DNA of 64,000 bases from Oryzobacter faecalis (GTDB taxonomy: Bacteria > Actinomycetota > Actinomycetes > Actinomycetales > Dermatophilaceae): assembly GCF_046764005.1 (NCBI RefSeq), contig NZ_JBKOFW010000002.1, positions 372,001 through 436,000 of the forward strand, in the 5' to 3' direction. A program made the translations under genes and the position numbers. Below the pieces are notes generated by a model. The model did not search any database, had not been told where the DNA came from, and worked only from the letters and a program-made list of their open reading frames with translations. Shown here in pieces: positions 50,959 through 59,778 of the stretch; position 1 is the first letter of the stretch, and every line of letters begins with the position of its first letter.

Positions 50959-52460
50959 CGGGCCACCCTGTCCCGCGGGCGGCGCGGTGCCGCGGCGCCG
51001 GCGTACTCCTGCACGCGCTCGGCGGCGAGCCGCCCGCTGACGAGCACCATCGGGATGCCGACGCCCGGCGTCGTCCCCGACCCGGCGAACACGAGACCCG
51101 GGACGCGCCGGTCGACGTTGGCCGGGCGGAACGGGCCGGACTGACCGAAGGTGTGCGCGAGGGCGAAGGGCGTGCCGAGGTGCAGGCCCTGGGCGGCCCA
51201 GTCGTCGGGGGTGACGAGCACCTCCTCGCGGACGTCGGTGGGGTAGCCGCCGGCCTCGAGGAAGGCGTGCAGCCGCTCCCTCATCGGCCCGGCCCCGCGG
51301 CTCCAGTCGATACCGGACCCGTTGTGCGGCACCGGTTCCAGGACGTAGAGGGTGGAGGACCCGGCGGGGGCGGCGGTGGGGTCGGAGACGGTCGGCACGG
51401 TGACGAGGCGCGAGGGGTCGGGCATCAGCTCGCCGCGGTCGATGAGCGCCGCGAACGCGCCGTCCCAGTCGGCACCGAAGTGGATGTTGTGGTGCCGGAG
51501 GTGCTCGGCCGGTGACCCCGACGCCCCGACGTGCCAGACGACGCAGGACGGCGAGTACGCGCCGCGGCGCACCGTGCGCGGGGCGGGGACCCCGGGCAGC
51601 AGGCGCTCGTACGCGACGGGCAGGTCGACGGTGCAGACGACGGCCTCGGCCGCGAGCCGCTCGCCCCCGGCGGTGGCGACCCCGGCCACCGCGCCGTCGG
51701 AGCGCCGCAGGACCTCGGTGACCTCGACCCCGAGGTGCATCGCGACGCCGGCGTCGGCGAGCGCGCGCGCCATCCCCACCGGCACCGCGTGCATCCCGCC
51801 CTCGGGGTGGAAGACGCCCCGCACGGTGTCCATGTAGGTGATGACGGCGAACACCGCGCGCGCCTGCGCGGGGGCCACGCCCGCGTACAGCGCCTGGAAG
51901 GAGAACACGCGGTGCAGCCGCTCGTCCTCGAAGTACCGGGCGACCGCCGGGCCGAGCGCCCCCAGCCCGCCGAGCCGCAGCAGCCGTGCGGCGCGGGCCG
52001 GGGACCGGAGGAGGTCGAGCGGCGAGTCGTAGTTGTGGTCGATGAACGCGTCGAACTCGGTGTCGTGGAGCTCCTCGAGCCACGCGACGAACCGGTCGAG
52101 GCCACGCGCGTCCTCCTCGCCGCAGACGCGCCGGACCTCCTCGCGCAGGTCGGCGTGCTCGGCCCGCACGTGCAGCTCGCTGCCGTCGGCGAAGACGGCC
52201 CGGTAGGCGGGGTCGAGGCGGCGCATGGGGACGAGGGCCCCGGGGTCGCCGCCGACGGCGCGGATGGGGTCGGCGAGCAGGTCGGGCATCGTCATGACGA
52301 CGGGCCCCGGGTCGAAGCGGAACCCGCCGCGGTGGAGGACGCCCGCGCGCCCGCCGACGACGTCCTCCCGCTCGAGGACGGTGACGTCGTGCCCCGCGGC
52401 GGTGAGGTGGCAGGCGGCGGCGAGGCCGGAGAGGCCGGCGCCGACGACGACCACCCTCAC
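50955..52460 (-). CDS. crtI: phytoene desaturase
   Basis: A 501-residue FAD enzyme that introduces double bases into phytoene to give lycopene. Seen: MRVVVVGAGLSGLAAACHLTAAG at the start (VxGxGxxG, FAD), DVVGGRAGV and FRFDPGPVVMTMP typical of CrtI, NYDSPLDLLR, and the C-terminal FAD segment PGVGIPMVLVSGRLAAERV (bacterial-type phytoene dehydrogenase signature). GTG at 52460 is in a GTGA overlap with crtE. Membrane-associated. Confidence 0.96.
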   Translation of the reverse strand: MRVVVVGAGLSGLAAACHLTAAGHDVTVLEREDVVGGRAGVLHRGGFRFDPGPVVMTMPDLLADPIRAVGGDPGALVPMRRLDPAYRAVFADGSELHVRAEHADLREEVRRVCGEEDARGLDRFVAWLEELHDTEFDAFIDHNYDSPLDLLRSPARAARLLRLGGLGALGPAVARYFEDERLHRVFSFQALYAGVAPAQARAVFAVITYMDTVRGVFHPEGGMHAVPVGMARALADAGVAMHLGVEVTEVLRRSDGAVAGVATAGGERLAAEAVVCTVDLPVAYERLLPGVPAPRTVRRGAYSPSCVVWHVGASGSPAEHLRHHNIHFGADWDGAFAALIDRGELMPDPSRLVTVPTVSDPTAAPAGSSTLYVLEPVPHNGSGIDWSRGAGPMRERLHAFLEAGGYPTDVREEVLVTPDDWAAQGLHLGTPFALAHTFGQSGPFRPANVDRRVPGLVFAGSGTTPGVGIPMVLVSGRLAAERVQEYAGAAAPRRPRDRVAR

Positions 52461-53587
52461 GCGGACCGCCAGGCGATCGACTCCACGAGCCCGCGCAGGG
52501 CGGTGGCCGCCTCGGTGTCGACGCCCAGGTCGTCGAGGTCGCGCAGGGCCCTCTCGGCCCGCTCCGTGACCTCGGCCTCGGCGCGCTCGCGGACCCCCGC
52601 GGCCGTCATCGCGCGCTGGAGGGCGTCGACCCCCGCGTCGTCGAGGGTGCCCGCGTCGCAGGCGGTGAGGAGGTGGCGGTCGGCGTCCGGGAGGAGGTCG
52701 GCGGCCCAGGCGAGGAGGGCCGTGGGCTTGCCCGAGCGCAGGTCGTCACCGGCGGGCTTGCCGGTCTCCGCCGGGTCGCCCCACACGCCGAGGACGTCGT
52801 CACGGACGGCGAAGGCGTCGCCGACCAGGTCGCCCCACGCGATGAGCCGGCGGACGAGGGACTCGTCGGCCCGGCCGACGAGGGCGCCGAGCTGGAGGGG
52901 GCGCGAGATGGTGTAGCGACCGCTCTTGAACCGGGCGATCCGCCGCGAGGTGGCGAGGTCGCGGCGGCGGTCGGCGGTGTGCGTGACGTCGAGCAGCTGG
53001 CCCTCGACGAGCTCGACGGCCATGAGCCGCCAGGCCGCTCGCACGGGGGGAGGGGTCGGCGCGACGAGGAGGGTGGCCTCGCTGAGGGCCAGGTCGCTGA
53101 CGAGCACGGCGACGCTGTCGCCGAAGAGCTCGGGGTCGCCGACACCCCCGAGGGCGCGGTGCCGGTCGGCGGCCAGGACGTGCAGGGTCGGGCGGCCGCG
53201 GCGGCTGGCCGAGCGGTCCATGACGTCGTCCTGGACGAGCGCGAAGAGCTGGAGCAGCTCGAGGGCCGCCGCGACCCGCGCGAGGTCGTCATGGGTGTCG
53301 CGCGGGGCGCCGGCGAGGACCCAGCCCCAGTGCGCGAGGAGGGGGCGCAGGCGCTTGCCGTGGTGGCGCGAGCGTTCGGTGAGCTCGGCGGTGAGGTCGA
53401 CCGCGAGGGCACCCGGGGCGGCGGGGCGCAGGTCGTACGGGTCGCCGTCGGCCGAGGCCCGGGCCAGCGCGTCGGCGAGGCCGACCAGGGTGTCCTCGAG
53501 GAGGACGTCGGCGCGCGCCAGCGTCTCGTCGGGGGTCCGGGGCCGACGGCGCGCGTCGAGACCCACGGAGGTCGCCTCGGCACTCAC
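52457..53587 (-). CDS. crtE: geranylgeranyl diphosphate synthase (polyprenyl synthetase)
   Basis: A 376-residue isoprenyl synthase. Seen: RSRHHGKRLRPLLAHWGW, the first aspartate-rich motif LVQDDVMDRSASRRGRPTLH (DDxxD), GRYTISRPLQLGALVG, and the second site FAVRDDVLGVWGDPAETGKPAGDDL, in the DDxxG form common in actinobacterial enzymes. Supplies C20 diphosphate for phytoene. First gene of the crt set. GTG at 53587 after a GAGG was chosen; ATG at 53605 would add six residues. The 142-base gap to the divergent flavoprotein gene holds the operon promoter, not resolved. Confidence 0.92.
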   Translation of the reverse strand: MSAEATSVGLDARRRPRTPDETLARADVLLEDTLVGLADALARASADGDPYDLRPAAPGALAVDLTAELTERSRHHGKRLRPLLAHWGWVLAGAPRDTHDDLARVAAALELLQLFALVQDDVMDRSASRRGRPTLHVLAADRHRALGGVGDPELFGDSVAVLVSDLALSEATLLVAPTPPPVRAAWRLMAVELVEGQLLDVTHTADRRRDLATSRRIARFKSGRYTISRPLQLGALVGRADESLVRRLIAWGDLVGDAFAVRDDVLGVWGDPAETGKPAGDDLRSGKPTALLAWAADLLPDADRHLLTACDAGTLDDAGVDALQRAMTAAGVRERAEAEVTERAERALRDLDDLGVDTEAATALRGLVESIAWRSA

Positions 53588-53729
53588 GCGGTCACCGCCT
53601 CTCATCCGGTCGTGGACAGTCTTGCGGTCAGTCTCTCCCAGGCGCCGCCCGGGGACCTCGACCCTAGACAACGCGGGGGACCCCCGGCGACGGGGCGTCC
53701 ACGCACGGGTCGCGGCCTAGGGTCGGGCC

Positions 53730-54992
53730 ATGGACGCGGACGTCGTGGTGGTGGGTGCCGGGCTGGCCGGGCTCCGGTGCGCCACACGCCTCGCCGAGGC
53801 GGGGCGCGACGTCGTCGTCCTGGAGGCCGGGGACGTCGTCGGGGGCAGGCAGCGTACCGACGCGGTCGACGGGTTCCTGCTCGACCGCGGGTTCCAGGTG
53901 CTCAACCCCGCCTACCCAGCGGTCCGGCGCTGGGTCGACGTCGAGGCCCTGGGGCTGCGCCCCTTCGGGCCGGGCCTGCTGGTCCGCCGCGACCGGGGGC
54001 TCGTCCGCCTCACGCACCCCCTGCGCGACCCCTCGGGCGTGCCCGCCGCGCTGCGCTCGGGGCTGCTCGACCCGGCGGCGCTGCTGGCGCTCGCCCGGTG
54101 GGCCGGTCCGGCCGTCGTCGCACCTCGGCGCGTGCTGAGGGGCCCGGACCGGCCGCTGCGCGCGGGCCTGGACTCCGCCGGGGTGCGCGGTCCGCTGCGC
54201 ACCGAGGTGCTCGAGCCGTTCCTCGCCGGAGTGCTCGCCGAGGACGTCGGCGAGACGTCCGAGTCCTTCGCCCGGCTCCTCGTGCGGATGTTCGCCCTCG
54301 GGCTGCCGGGCCTGCCGGCCGACGGGATCCGCGCGCTCCCCGCGCAGCTGGCCGACCGGCTGCCCCCCGGACGGGCCGCCGTCCGGCTGTCGACCCCGGT
54401 GGCGGCGGTCCGGGACACGGGGTCGGGGGCGGTCGTCGAGCTCGAGGACGGGGGCCGGGTCGTGGCGGGCGCCGCCGTCGTGGCGGTGGGACCGGAGGCT
54501 GTCGGCGCGCTGGTCGACGTCCCCGCGCCGGCGACGAAGGGGCTGCGCACGTGGTGGTTCTCGGCGGACGAGGCGCCCACCGACTCCGACCTGCTCGCCG
54601 TGGACGGACGGCGCGACGGCCCCGTCGTCAACCTCGCGGTCGTCAGCAACGCCGTCCCCTCGTACGCCCCTGCGGGTCGGCACCTCGTCGAGGCCACCTG
54701 CCTGCTGCCGCCCGGTGGGGCCGACGGAGCGGCGCAGGAGGCCGTGGTGCGCCGGCAGGCCGGGGAGGTCCTCGGGGCGGACGCCTCCCGGTGGACCCTG
54801 CTGCGGCGCGACGACATCCGCCACGCGCTCCCCGTCCAGGCGCCACCGCTGCGGACGACGACCTCGCCCTTCGTGACCGGCCGCGTCCTCGTGTGCGGCG
54901 ACCACCGCGACACGGCGTCGATCCAGGGTGCGCTCGTCTCGGGGCACCGAGTGGCCGGAGCCGTCCTCGGTCTGCTCGGTCCCGGGGCCTGA
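53730..54992 (+). CDS. NAD(P)/FAD-dependent oxidoreductase (amine oxidase-like) of the carotenoid locus
   Basis: A 420-residue flavoprotein with VVVVGAGLAGLRCATRLAEAG (FAD motif), VVGGRQRTDAVDGFLLDRGFQVLNPAYPAVRRW (second FAD segment) and a C-terminal VLVCGDHRDTASIQGALVSGHRVAG. This last motif resembles the end of amine-oxidase superfamily carotenoid isomerases and oxidases. Divergent from crtE by 142 bases. The reaction is unknown; carotene isomerisation or oxidation is possible from context. A broken photolyase gene follows within six bases. Confidence 0.82.
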   Translation: MDADVVVVGAGLAGLRCATRLAEAGRDVVVLEAGDVVGGRQRTDAVDGFLLDRGFQVLNPAYPAVRRWVDVEALGLRPFGPGLLVRRDRGLVRLTHPLRDPSGVPAALRSGLLDPAALLALARWAGPAVVAPRRVLRGPDRPLRAGLDSAGVRGPLRTEVLEPFLAGVLAEDVGETSESFARLLVRMFALGLPGLPADGIRALPAQLADRLPPGRAAVRLSTPVAAVRDTGSGAVVELEDGGRVVAGAAVVAVGPEAVGALVDVPAPATKGLRTWWFSADEAPTDSDLLAVDGRRDGPVVNLAVVSNAVPSYAPAGRHLVEATCLLPPGGADGAAQEAVVRRQAGEVLGADASRWTLLRRDDIRHALPVQAPPLRTTTSPFVTGRVLVCGDHRDTASIQGALVSGHRVAGAVLGLLGPGA

Positions 54993-54997
54993 GCCGC

Positions 54998-55325
54998 GTG
55001 GCGCCGCGTCGCCGGCTGCACGTCCTTTGGCCCCACCAGCTCCACGAGTCGCTCCCCTCCGCGCCGCGCGGCACCCGGTTCGTGCTCGTCGAGGACGACC
55101 TGCTGTTCCGGCACCAGCCCTTCCACGCCCAGAAGCTCGACCTGCACCGGGCGGCCGGGCGCGAGTTCACCGACCGGCTGCGCGATGCCGGGTCCGACGA
55201 CCACCGCGGGGGATTTCGAGGCCAACCCCCCGGCCCGGATGGTGAGGCGCACCTGGGACGGCATGGACGCCGCCCGCCGCGACGCGCTGGTGACCCGGGG
55301 CCGCGCCGTCATCCGCCGCCTCTGA
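54998..55325 (+). pseudogene. remnant of a cryptochrome/photolyase-related gene, internally deleted
   Basis: GTG at 54998 opens a frame with LHVLWPHQLHESLP, GTRFVLVEDDLLFRHQPFHAQKLDLHRAAG and FTDRLRDAG, which fit the start of photolyase-related (PhrB-like) proteins. After about residue 65 this frame loses similarity. From 55212 a different frame reads DFEANPPARMVRRTWDGMDAARRDALV and ends at a stop at 55325, like the extreme C-terminus of that family. The intervening roughly 400 residues, including the flavin site, are missing, so a large internal deletion plus frameshift has occurred. Non-functional; it follows the flavoprotein gene by five bases. Confidence 0.7.
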
Positions 55326-55353
55326 CCGCGCCGCTCGTCGAACCCTGCGTCCC

Positions 55354-56298
55354 TCAGATCCGCTCGACGCGGTCGGCCTGCGGTCCTCGGTCGCTCTGTC
55401 GGACCTGGTAGCGGACCCGGTCGCCCTGCTGCAGCGACTCGGCTCCCCTGATGACCGACACGTGCACGAACAGGTCCTCGCCCCCGGCATCCGGGGAGAT
55501 GAAGCCGAACCCGCGCTCCGCGTCATAGCGCGCCACCACGCCCTGGCCACCGCGTGCCGGGACGCCGGATGCCCGCTGGCGACCTGGCCGGGGGTGGGTC
55601 GTCGAGCTCGCGGGCGCGCCCCGCGACGTCGAGCCGCGCGCCAGCCGCACGTCGCGGGCCTGCGGGCCCTTCTCGCTCATGACGACGTCGTAGGTCACCC
55701 GGTCCCCCTCATCCAGCTCGGAGAGCCCGCCGGCCAACTCCCGGACGTGGACGAAGACGTCAGGGCCGCCGGACCCGGGGGTGATGAACCCGAAGCCCTT
55801 GTCCCAGTCGTACCAGGACACGGTGCCGTCCGCCCCGTCGGATGCCGTCGCCTGCCGCGCAGCCGGTGCTCCCAGGGGGAGCAGGTGGTCGGCCTGCGGC
55901 CCCTTCTCCCCGTCGACGACGAGGAACGCCACCCGCTGCCCGTCCACGAGCACGCCGCCACCCACGATGGCGGAGCTGTGCACGAAGATCTCGGCGTCAC
56001 CGCCGTCGGCCGAGATGAACCCGTACCCCTTGGCGGGCTCGTACCAGGTGACGGTGCCGAGCACGCCCAGCGTCGTGTCGGCGGCCTGGTCCGCCGTGAC
56101 CCGGACGCGGCGTGCCTGCGGGCCCCTGTCCCCTTCGCCGATCTCGAACTCGACCACCTGCCCCTCGCGGAGCACCTTCACCGCGTCGCCGCTGACGATC
56201 TCGGACGCATGGACGAACAGGTCCTCTGCCTCCTCCCCGAGGGCGATGAAGCCGAATCCCCGCTCGGCGTCGAACCAGCGGACGGTTCCCTCGGTCAC
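55354..56298 (-). CDS. protein with four tandem cold-shock domains
   Basis: A 314-residue protein of four CSDs. Each has RNP1 and RNP2: domain 1 (about 1-70) RGFGFIAL and DLFVHASEI; domain 2 (about 80-145) KGYGFISA and EIFVHSSAI; domain 3 (about 155-220) KGFGFITP and DVFVHVREL; domain 4 (about 250-314) RGFGFISP and DLFVHVSVI. Each domain ends in a (D/E)(R/K)GPQA motif. A Pro/Ser/Arg-rich linker precedes the fourth. Bacterial cold-shock proteins are usually single domain, so this would bind longer RNA with high avidity. GTG 56298 follows AAGGAG. It is probably an RNA chaperone; the role is unknown. It converges on the photolyase remnant. Confidence 0.93.
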   Translation of the reverse strand: MTEGTVRWFDAERGFGFIALGEEAEDLFVHASEIVSGDAVKVLREGQVVEFEIGEGDRGPQARRVRVTADQAADTTLGVLGTVTWYEPAKGYGFISADGGDAEIFVHSSAIVGGGVLVDGQRVAFLVVDGEKGPQADHLLPLGAPAARQATASDGADGTVSWYDWDKGFGFITPGSGGPDVFVHVRELAGGLSELDEGDRVTYDVVMSEKGPQARDVRLARGSTSRGAPASSTTHPRPGRQRASGVPARGGQGVVARYDAERGFGFISPDAGGEDLFVHVSVIRGAESLQQGDRVRYQVRQSDRGPQADRVERI

Positions 56299-56394
56299 GG
56301 GGTGGCTCCTTGTCGAGAGGGGGCGGTCGGTGTCCCACCAGTGTCCCCCCGGCCCGTGGTGGTACCGAAACGCGCCGCGATCGTCCTCCAGCGC

Positions 56395-56426
56395 GCGCGC
56401 CCCGGCAAGGGGTGACCGGGGCGCGC
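56395..56426 (-). terminator. hairpin terminator after the secreted EEP gene
   Basis: An 11-bp stem GCGCGCCCCGG/CCGGGGCGCGC (56395-56405 and 56416-56426) with a 10-base loop, 16 bases beyond the stop. Confidence 0.7.
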
Positions 56427-56442
56427 GGCCGGGGAGCCGTCG

Positions 56443-57720
56443 TCAGGGGCGCCCGGGGACGCGGACGTCGAGGTGGACGAGCCGGTGGTCGCTGGGGAAG
56501 AACCCGGTGGTCAGGCGCGAGAGCGGGTCGGAGGACGGCTTCCAGAACACCGCCGAGCCGAGGATGCGCAGGTCGCGGCTGGGCAGGACGTAGTCGGCGC
56601 GCAGGTTGCCCGGCGGCTCGGAGAAGTCGGCGGTGTCCTGCGCGGCGGGGCTGAGGTGGGTGAGGTTGACCCCGCCCTGGACCGCGCTCGCCTCGACGGC
56701 GCCCTCGCTCGTCGGGGTGCTGCCCGCGTTGACGCGGGGGTGGTCGAGGAGGAGTTGGGCCGAGCCGGGGATCGAGTCGCCGTCGCGGGGGTCGCTGTTC
56801 TGGTCGCCGGCGATGACGAAGCTCGCCCCCGGTGCCAGGCCGCCGCCCACGCCCTCGTCGTCGGTGATCCACGCCGACCCGCGGGGGCTGCCGACGTAGT
56901 CGGCCCACAGGCGGATCTCGTCGTGGTTGCGCGTGCCGTTGCGGTCCTCGAGGCCGTCGAACACCGGCGGGGTCGGGTGGCTGACGAGGAAGTGGACGGT
57001 GCGGTTGCCGACCTCGACCGGGACGTCCCAGTGCGACTTGCTCGACAGGCGGACCTGCTCGAGCTCGGCGGGGGAGTACCAGTCGGCCTGGGCGGCGGTG
57101 GCCGGGTCGTCGGGGAGCAGGGCCCCGGGCATGTCCTTCCACAGCAGGTGCTGGAAGGTGCGGACGGCGTCGGTGTCGATCGGGTGCTTGCTGAAGACGG
57201 CCATGCCGTACTGGCCGGGGTAGAAGCCGAAGCCGAACGCGTCGTTGGGGCCGCCGACGGTGCCGCTGTTGTCGAGGTCGAGCCCGCTCGGGACGCCGGT
57301 GTTGACCGGCGCGGCGAAGGCGTAGGGGTACTGCACCGGGTCCGCGCCGTTCTGGCCGCGCTCGAGGTAGTTGTCGCGGAAGAGGTCCAGCGCGACACCG
57401 CCCTCGACCCAGTCGAACTCGTTGACGAGGAGCAGGTCGGGGTTCGTCCGCTGGATGACCTCGGCAACGGCCCTGGCCTGCGCGTTGTCCGGCGTCGAGA
57501 GGTCGCGGACGAGCTGGCCGGCGGCGGTGCGGTTGAGCGAGGCGTTGAAGGTCGCGACGCGCAGGGTGCGGTCAGGGGCCTGGGCCGCGGCGGGTGCGGC
57601 GGGTGCGGCGGGCCCGGCGGGCGCAGCCGTGGAGGACGAGGCCGCGGCGACGGTCGCGGCGGCGAGGGCGGTGGCGGTCAGGGTGGCCGCGACGGCCCGG
57701 CGGGGGGTGGGACGGGGCAT
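56443..57720 (-). CDS. secreted endonuclease/exonuclease/phosphatase family protein
   Basis: A 425-residue exported protein with a signal peptide (about 1-33, Ala-rich, cleaved before APAGPAAPAA) and an alanine/proline linker, then an EEP fold. Seen: LRVATFNASLNRTAAGQLV, NPDLLLVNEFDWVEGG (metal-binding Glu), VIAGDQNSDPRDGDSIPG (catalytic Asp/Asn pair), and a final FFPSDHRLVHLDV (SDH motif). The family covers DNases, sphingomyelinases and phosphodiesterases; extracellular nucleic-acid or phospholipid hydrolysis is likely. ATG at 57720. Confidence 0.92.
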   Translation of the reverse strand: MPRPTPRRAVAATLTATALAAATVAAASSSTAAPAGPAAPAAPAAAQAPDRTLRVATFNASLNRTAAGQLVRDLSTPDNAQARAVAEVIQRTNPDLLLVNEFDWVEGGVALDLFRDNYLERGQNGADPVQYPYAFAAPVNTGVPSGLDLDNSGTVGGPNDAFGFGFYPGQYGMAVFSKHPIDTDAVRTFQHLLWKDMPGALLPDDPATAAQADWYSPAELEQVRLSSKSHWDVPVEVGNRTVHFLVSHPTPPVFDGLEDRNGTRNHDEIRLWADYVGSPRGSAWITDDEGVGGGLAPGASFVIAGDQNSDPRDGDSIPGSAQLLLDHPRVNAGSTPTSEGAVEASAVQGGVNLTHLSPAAQDTADFSEPPGNLRADYVLPSRDLRILGSAVFWKPSSDPLSRLTTGFFPSDHRLVHLDVRVPGRP

Positions 57721-57891
57721 GCGCCCGACCGTAGGCCGGTCCGGGCCCGCGTGGGGCGAACGGTGCACGTCGATCCGGTGTCCCGCGGGTGTCGTGCCCG
57801 GGGCGGGTCGAGGGTCGGCCCCGTCGACCCGTTCCCTCTGTCGGCAGGTCGGCGTAGCGTCCGCTCCGACCCCACCGAGAAGGAGACACCC

Positions 57892-58326
57892 ATGGCGAGC
57901 ACGATGAACCCGTACCTCAACTTCCCCGGCACCGCGCGCGACGCGATGACCTTCTACCAGGGCGTCCTCGGCGGCGACCTCGTCGTCAACACCTTCGGCG
58001 AGTACGGCGCCGAGGGCCCCGCCGCCGACGGCGTCATGCACGCCCAGCTGACGACTCCCGACGGCTTCACGCTCATGGCCTCCGACATGCCGCCGGGCCA
58101 GGAGGACACCCACAACCCGGGCAACGCCATCACCGTGTCCCTCAGCGGCGACGACGAGTCGCTGCGCCGCTACTGGGAGGGACTGTCCGACGGCGCCACC
58201 GTGACGATGCCCCTCGAGAAGCAGATGTGGGGCGACGAGTTCGGCGCGCTGGTCGACAGGTTCGGCGTCCCGTGGATGGTCAACATCGCGGGCGGCGGCG
58301 GCGGGGGCGCAGACAGCGAGGGCTGA
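57892..58326 (+). CDS. VOC family protein, PhnB-like
   Basis: A 144-residue DUF1338/PhnB-like VOC protein. Seen: LNFPGTARDAMTFYQGVLGGDLV, a short hydrophobic strand-rich centre, MASDMPPGQED, NAITVSLSGDDESLRRYWEGLSDGATVTMPLEKQMWGDEFGALVDRFGVPWMVNIA, the signature C-terminal block. Its function is unknown. ATG 57892 follows AGAAGGAGA. Divergent from the secreted EEP gene. Confidence 0.9.
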   Translation: MASTMNPYLNFPGTARDAMTFYQGVLGGDLVVNTFGEYGAEGPAADGVMHAQLTTPDGFTLMASDMPPGQEDTHNPGNAITVSLSGDDESLRRYWEGLSDGATVTMPLEKQMWGDEFGALVDRFGVPWMVNIAGGGGGGADSEG

Positions 58327-58359
58327 GCCCCGCCTGCCGGCTCGGGGTGGGCCGCCGCG

Positions 58360-59772
58360 TCAGGGGGCGGCGGCCGCCTCGAGCTCGTCGAGCGCCTCGC
58401 CGGTGCGCACCGCGAGGCGCTGCAGGTGCGGGATGCCGTCGCGGTCGCCGACGAAACCGACGTCGAGCATCCCCGCGTACGAGTGCGCCGTGATGTTGAG
58501 GGCCATCGAGTGCCCGGGGATAGACACCGGGTAGGTCGCCTCGAGCCGGGCTCCGCGCCAGTAGAGGTGCTCGGTCGGGCCGGGGACGTTCGAGATGCAG
58601 ACGTTGAGCGTCAGTGGGAGGGGGATCGGCAGGGGGAGGTTGCCCATGGCACGGAGCACCTGCAGCCCGGCCGGCGCGAGCAGCAGGGCGCTGTAGGCGA
58701 CGACCGCGTCGGCCGTCATCCCCCGCATCCGGGCCTTCGCCGCGCGCGAGGAGGCCGTCACGGCGACGAGGCGGGCCATCGGGTCCTCGACGTCGGTCGC
58801 GAGCGACACGAGGGTGGCACCGACCTGGTTGCCGCCGCCCTGGCTGTCCTTGGGGCGCACGTTGACCGGGATGAAGCCGATGAGCGGGCGGTCGGGCAGC
58901 GCGTCGGCGTCGGTGAGGAAGGAGCGCAGACCACCCGCGCAGACGGCCATGAGGACGTCGTTGAGGGTCGCGTTGCGGGCCCGCCCGATCGCCCGCAGCC
59001 GCTCGACCTCCAGCTGCTGGGTCGCGAACCGGCGGGCGGTGCCGACCCGGCCGTTGAGGATGCTCGGGGGCGCCTGGTACGACGTCACGGCGCGGGTGCC
59101 CGCCCCGGGGGCGCGTCGCAGCTGGGTGCCCAGGAGCGCCCGCCCCACCGACGGCACCGACCCCATCGAGGTGGCGAGGCCGCGCAGCACGGCGGTGACG
59201 TCGGCGACGGGGTCCGGCCGCTGTTCGGGGCGGTCGGTGTCGCGCCGCCGGGTCGTGCTGAGGAAGAACGGGTGGTCCCGGTCGTCGGGGTCGGTCGACA
59301 GCCCGCGCTGGAGGATCCGCATGCCCGTGAACCCGTCGACGAGCGCGTGGTGGATCTTCACGTACACGGCGAAGCGGTCGCCCTCGAGGCCCTCGATGAA
59401 GGACAGCTCCCACGGCGGCCGCCGCAGGTCGAGCGCGTTGGAGTGCAGCCGGGAGACGAGGACGCCGAGCTCGCGCTCCCCGCCCGGGCTCGGCAGGGCC
59501 AGGTGGCGCACGTGGTAGTCGATGTCGAAGTCCGCGTCCTCGACCCAGCGGTGCACCGGCTGGCGGCGCAGGGCCCGGGTCTGGAGGCGCAGGCTCCACG
59601 GCGCCTCCACCGGAGCGCGGCGCAGGTCCGCGACGAGCCGCTGGAGGAAGCCGTCGCGGCCCCGGCGTGGCGGGGTGAAGTGCAGGAGCGACGCCACGTG
59701 CATCGGCATCTGGGCCGTCTCCGCCATGAGGAAGAACGCGTCGAGGGGCGAGGCCCAGGCGGTGCGGGCCAC
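58360..59772 (-). CDS. wax ester synthase/diacylglycerol acyltransferase (WS/DGAT)
   Basis: A 470-residue WSD-family acyltransferase making triacylglycerols or wax esters from acyl-CoA. Seen: SPLDAFFLMAETAQMPMHVASLLHF near the start, and the catalytic HHxxxDG as HHALVDG (His141-Asp146-Gly147). Later are GFIPVNVRPKD, GGNQVGATLVSLATDVEDPMARL and NVCISNVPGPTEHLYW. GTG at 59772, seven bases after the upstream hydrolase stop, so the two form an operon. Neutral-lipid storage is the usual role in actinobacteria. Confidence 0.95.
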   Translation of the reverse strand: MARTAWASPLDAFFLMAETAQMPMHVASLLHFTPPRRGRDGFLQRLVADLRRAPVEAPWSLRLQTRALRRQPVHRWVEDADFDIDYHVRHLALPSPGGERELGVLVSRLHSNALDLRRPPWELSFIEGLEGDRFAVYVKIHHALVDGFTGMRILQRGLSTDPDDRDHPFFLSTTRRRDTDRPEQRPDPVADVTAVLRGLATSMGSVPSVGRALLGTQLRRAPGAGTRAVTSYQAPPSILNGRVGTARRFATQQLEVERLRAIGRARNATLNDVLMAVCAGGLRSFLTDADALPDRPLIGFIPVNVRPKDSQGGGNQVGATLVSLATDVEDPMARLVAVTASSRAAKARMRGMTADAVVAYSALLLAPAGLQVLRAMGNLPLPIPLPLTLNVCISNVPGPTEHLYWRGARLEATYPVSIPGHSMALNITAHSYAGMLDVGFVGDRDGIPHLQRLAVRTGEALDELEAAAAP

Positions 59773-59778
59773 CGGGGG

